From assembly GCF_029873635.1 (NCBI RefSeq), contig NC_080423.1, forward strand, positions 109,943,087 to 110,007,086: a stretch of DNA of 64,000 bases. Direction: 5' to 3'. This document shows, piece by piece, positions 61,698 through 64,000 of the stretch (positions within the stretch are counted from its first letter, which is position 1; each line of letters opens with the position of its first letter). The position numbers and the translations under genes were made by a program. This stretch comes from Malania oleifera (Eukaryota; Streptophyta; Magnoliopsida; Santalales; Ximeniaceae). The notes under the pieces are model-generated. The model saw nothing but the letters and a program-made list of their open reading frames with translations. It ran no database searches and had not been told where the DNA came from.

Positions 61698-62690
61698 ATT
61701 AAGCTATATAATAATTTTTTTATTACAATAAATTCATTTTTATAATTATGTACTTGATTTTACTTCACATGTTATATTTTATTATACTTTTATTATAATT
61801 TTTTTAGTTGTATTATTAATATTATCTCTTATCTTATAATTTATAAGTATTATTTTTTATATTTAATTTATTAAATGTAAATAAAAATCTCATATATTAC
61901 AACACTATAGCATAATTTATTATTTAATATAACATATCAGTATAATAAAATAACCACCATAGCATTATATTTTATCACAAAATATTATTTTATTTTTTTA
62001 TATATTATGTCGTTATCAAAATTTATTATTATTGTTTTATTGATAATATTAATAATTAATATTCTATTATAAGATTATACATAATAATAACCACAATTAT
62101 ATCATGGTATTCTATAATTTAATAATATTATATCGCTTTTTATGGGTTATAATATTATTATATGTAATATAAATATTAATAATAATGATTAAAATATTTT
62201 ATATTAAACATATTATTATAAATTCATATTTAATGATGATATAATATTAATATTATACTTTTAGACTTATGTAGTATATAGCTTATTATATTATATATAA
62301 TATTACACTATAATATTTGTGCCATATGCAATATACTATAGTATTATATATTTTTCTATACTATATCATTATTAAGTTTTACTATTACGTATTTATAATT
62401 GCTGATAATAAATATTTAATTTAATTATTTTATTTTTAAAATTAAAATAATAATATAATAAATCATGTATATCATAATATTTAACATTTAATATTGTTCT
62501 AATTTTTATATGTTATAACATTATTATACACAATAGAAAATATTAATAATGATGACTTAATATTTATATTAAAATATATTATAATATTTTAATTATTAAC
62601 AACTAGGATATTAATATTATTTTTTAAATTTATGTAATATATACTATATTATATTAATATATATGATCATATTATAATAAATACTATGTT
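61698..62690. other. Low-complexity AT-rich sequence
   Basis: Made almost only of A and T, with TAATATTA- and TTATAATA-type strings. No open reading frame or element end was seen. It may be the inside of an old MITE-like element. Confidence 0.6.
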
Positions 62691-64000
62691 TCCAGGAATC
62701 ATAGTTTGATTCCAAAATAAGAGTCAGGAACCAAAATATACGCAAAGGGCATCCCTGCACGAAATGGAAGTCGTAATGAGATTCCCATAAAACAACCAAC
62801 TTAATGAGAATCAACCATTTCGATTCTGATTCCTAGAGTTAATTCTTAATAATCAAAGATAATGTTTAGGAATATGAATTTTAAAATTTAAATTTCTATT
62901 TTGTTTGGAATTACATAAATTCAAATTTAAGATTTCCATTCTACGTTCCCAAAGGTAAGGTAAATATGACTTCTCCACAAGATTTATCCTTCATCATATA
63001 ATATGTTCTTCACAACATAATGAAAATAAAAATCTATTTGTAGCACAGATCCTTCATTGTGTTTCAAAGAAACTTCGAAGATTTCCAAGCATAAGCAAGG
63101 TTTTAAAACCAGATTAGTCAAAACAGAGACCAATCTGAATATTATTTCATTCAAGTATGCAGAAAAGAATATAAAATTTAGCTAGTTAACAATCCAATTT
63201 ATGAACTAACGGGACGATTAGTTCACCGAACTATTCGTGCTCCATCACAGAAAATATCATCAATAGCCTCTGAGGGCTAATGAAGCATACCTCTCTCAAT
63301 CAGCCAACCTATTAATTAACCACCACTTATTTCACACACAAATAAAAATATGCTCATACTCCATCCTTCATGGATATAATTATTATTAAAAATAATATTA
63401 ACAATGAAACAAACTAAACACTAAAAGTCAGGAAATTCTCTGGTAAAAAATAACAAAGAAATATGTGAAAACAAAACAATTCCCTCCTACAAGGAATACA
63501 TGAGCTTTACAAATATTTAACCCAATAAGGTAGAAATCCCCATTACAAACTTCTATTTCAACTATCCTGAGGCATTGCCATTTTACCGTTTCTTCGAATC
63601 CGACAGATGCTCCAATGAGGAGAACATGAAGTTTCCAGAAAATATAGATCCTTTGTCTGTCCATCAAAATTCACAACTTTCTCAAAAACTAGAATATTAA
63701 AACCTAAATATGACAGAGTTTCCAAAAAAAATTGAGTCATTTTAAAATGCGCATGTTCAAGTAACATATAATACTCCCAAATGCACAAAAAGGTTACGCA
63801 CAAAAATTTAGTTCCAATGCAAGTGACACGTTCACAGCATGCTAAAATAAGTCAGCACGAACCAATATTTCCGAGCACAAAACAATTCCCAAAGCATAAA
63901 AAGATGCCAATTTTTACAGATCAACCCTCACAGTTCGTAAACAAAAAGAAATGTCAAATGAATGAAATTGAAAAACTTACAGTTACTTAATATAGGTATA
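62691..64000. other. Unassigned right-edge sequence
   Basis: AT-rich sequence. On -, 63543-63640 has a higher GC content and is open for some 80 residues in two overlapping frames, so it may be the 3' end of an off-window gene or chance. I recognise no protein, RNA or element here. Confidence 0.4.

Noticed and set aside
63428-63803. Gene on - at the right edge
   Set aside because: Two overlapping frames of about 80 residues without motifs or clear splice sites; too weak to call.

Overview
The window is nuclear DNA of a flowering plant, most likely a eudicot. It is AT-rich, its genes are cut by GT-AG introns, it has many microsatellites, and most of it is transposable-element sequence. No prokaryotic operon, CRISPR array or intact tRNA gene was seen. 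The species cannot be named from the sequence alone.

Three host genes are well supported, all in the first 20.4 kb. (1) The 3' part of an RluA-type RNA pseudouridine synthase gene lies on + (exons from 448 to 11772). Its last intron holds a whole-length but decayed copia element (4644-9972). (2) A complete six-exon SWEET sugar transporter gene lies on - (15403 to 13150). It has a TATA box at 15502-15511 and clade III-like features. (3) A complete three-exon gene for a twin CX9C mitochondrial protein, a CMC2 homologue, lies on - (20353 to 18452). A possible small two-exon gene on - (38248 to 37719) is weakly supported. The three main genes have unrelated functions and do not form a pathway.

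From 21 to 34.6 kb the window is made of non-LTR and DNA-transposon remains. There are two L1-like LINE 3' fragments and several pieces of a plant RTE LINE. The longest RTE copy (about 26036-30030, -) was itself hit by a hAT-type element and SINEs. Two further hAT-like non-autonomous elements and a MITE follow.

From 34.9 to 61.7 kb the window is mostly LTR retrotransposon sequence. A solo LTR (34944-36877) comes first. Then come a tRNA-type SINE, a pair of inverted arms carrying short palindromes, an LTR fragment, and a Cassandra-type solo LTR bearing a 5S rRNA-like segment (42237-42555). The rest is a Russian-doll nest of five LTR insertions (43196-61697). The innermost is a chromodomain gypsy element of Tekay/Del type (46159-55078) with two LTRs, a primer-binding site, a polypurine tract and a perfect GAGGT target duplication. 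The outer layers have exact (TTACA) or near-exact target duplications, which fix the order of insertion. A small solo LTR with an exact CACTA duplication sits inside the same nest. The last 2.3 kb is AT-rich and nothing in it was recognised.
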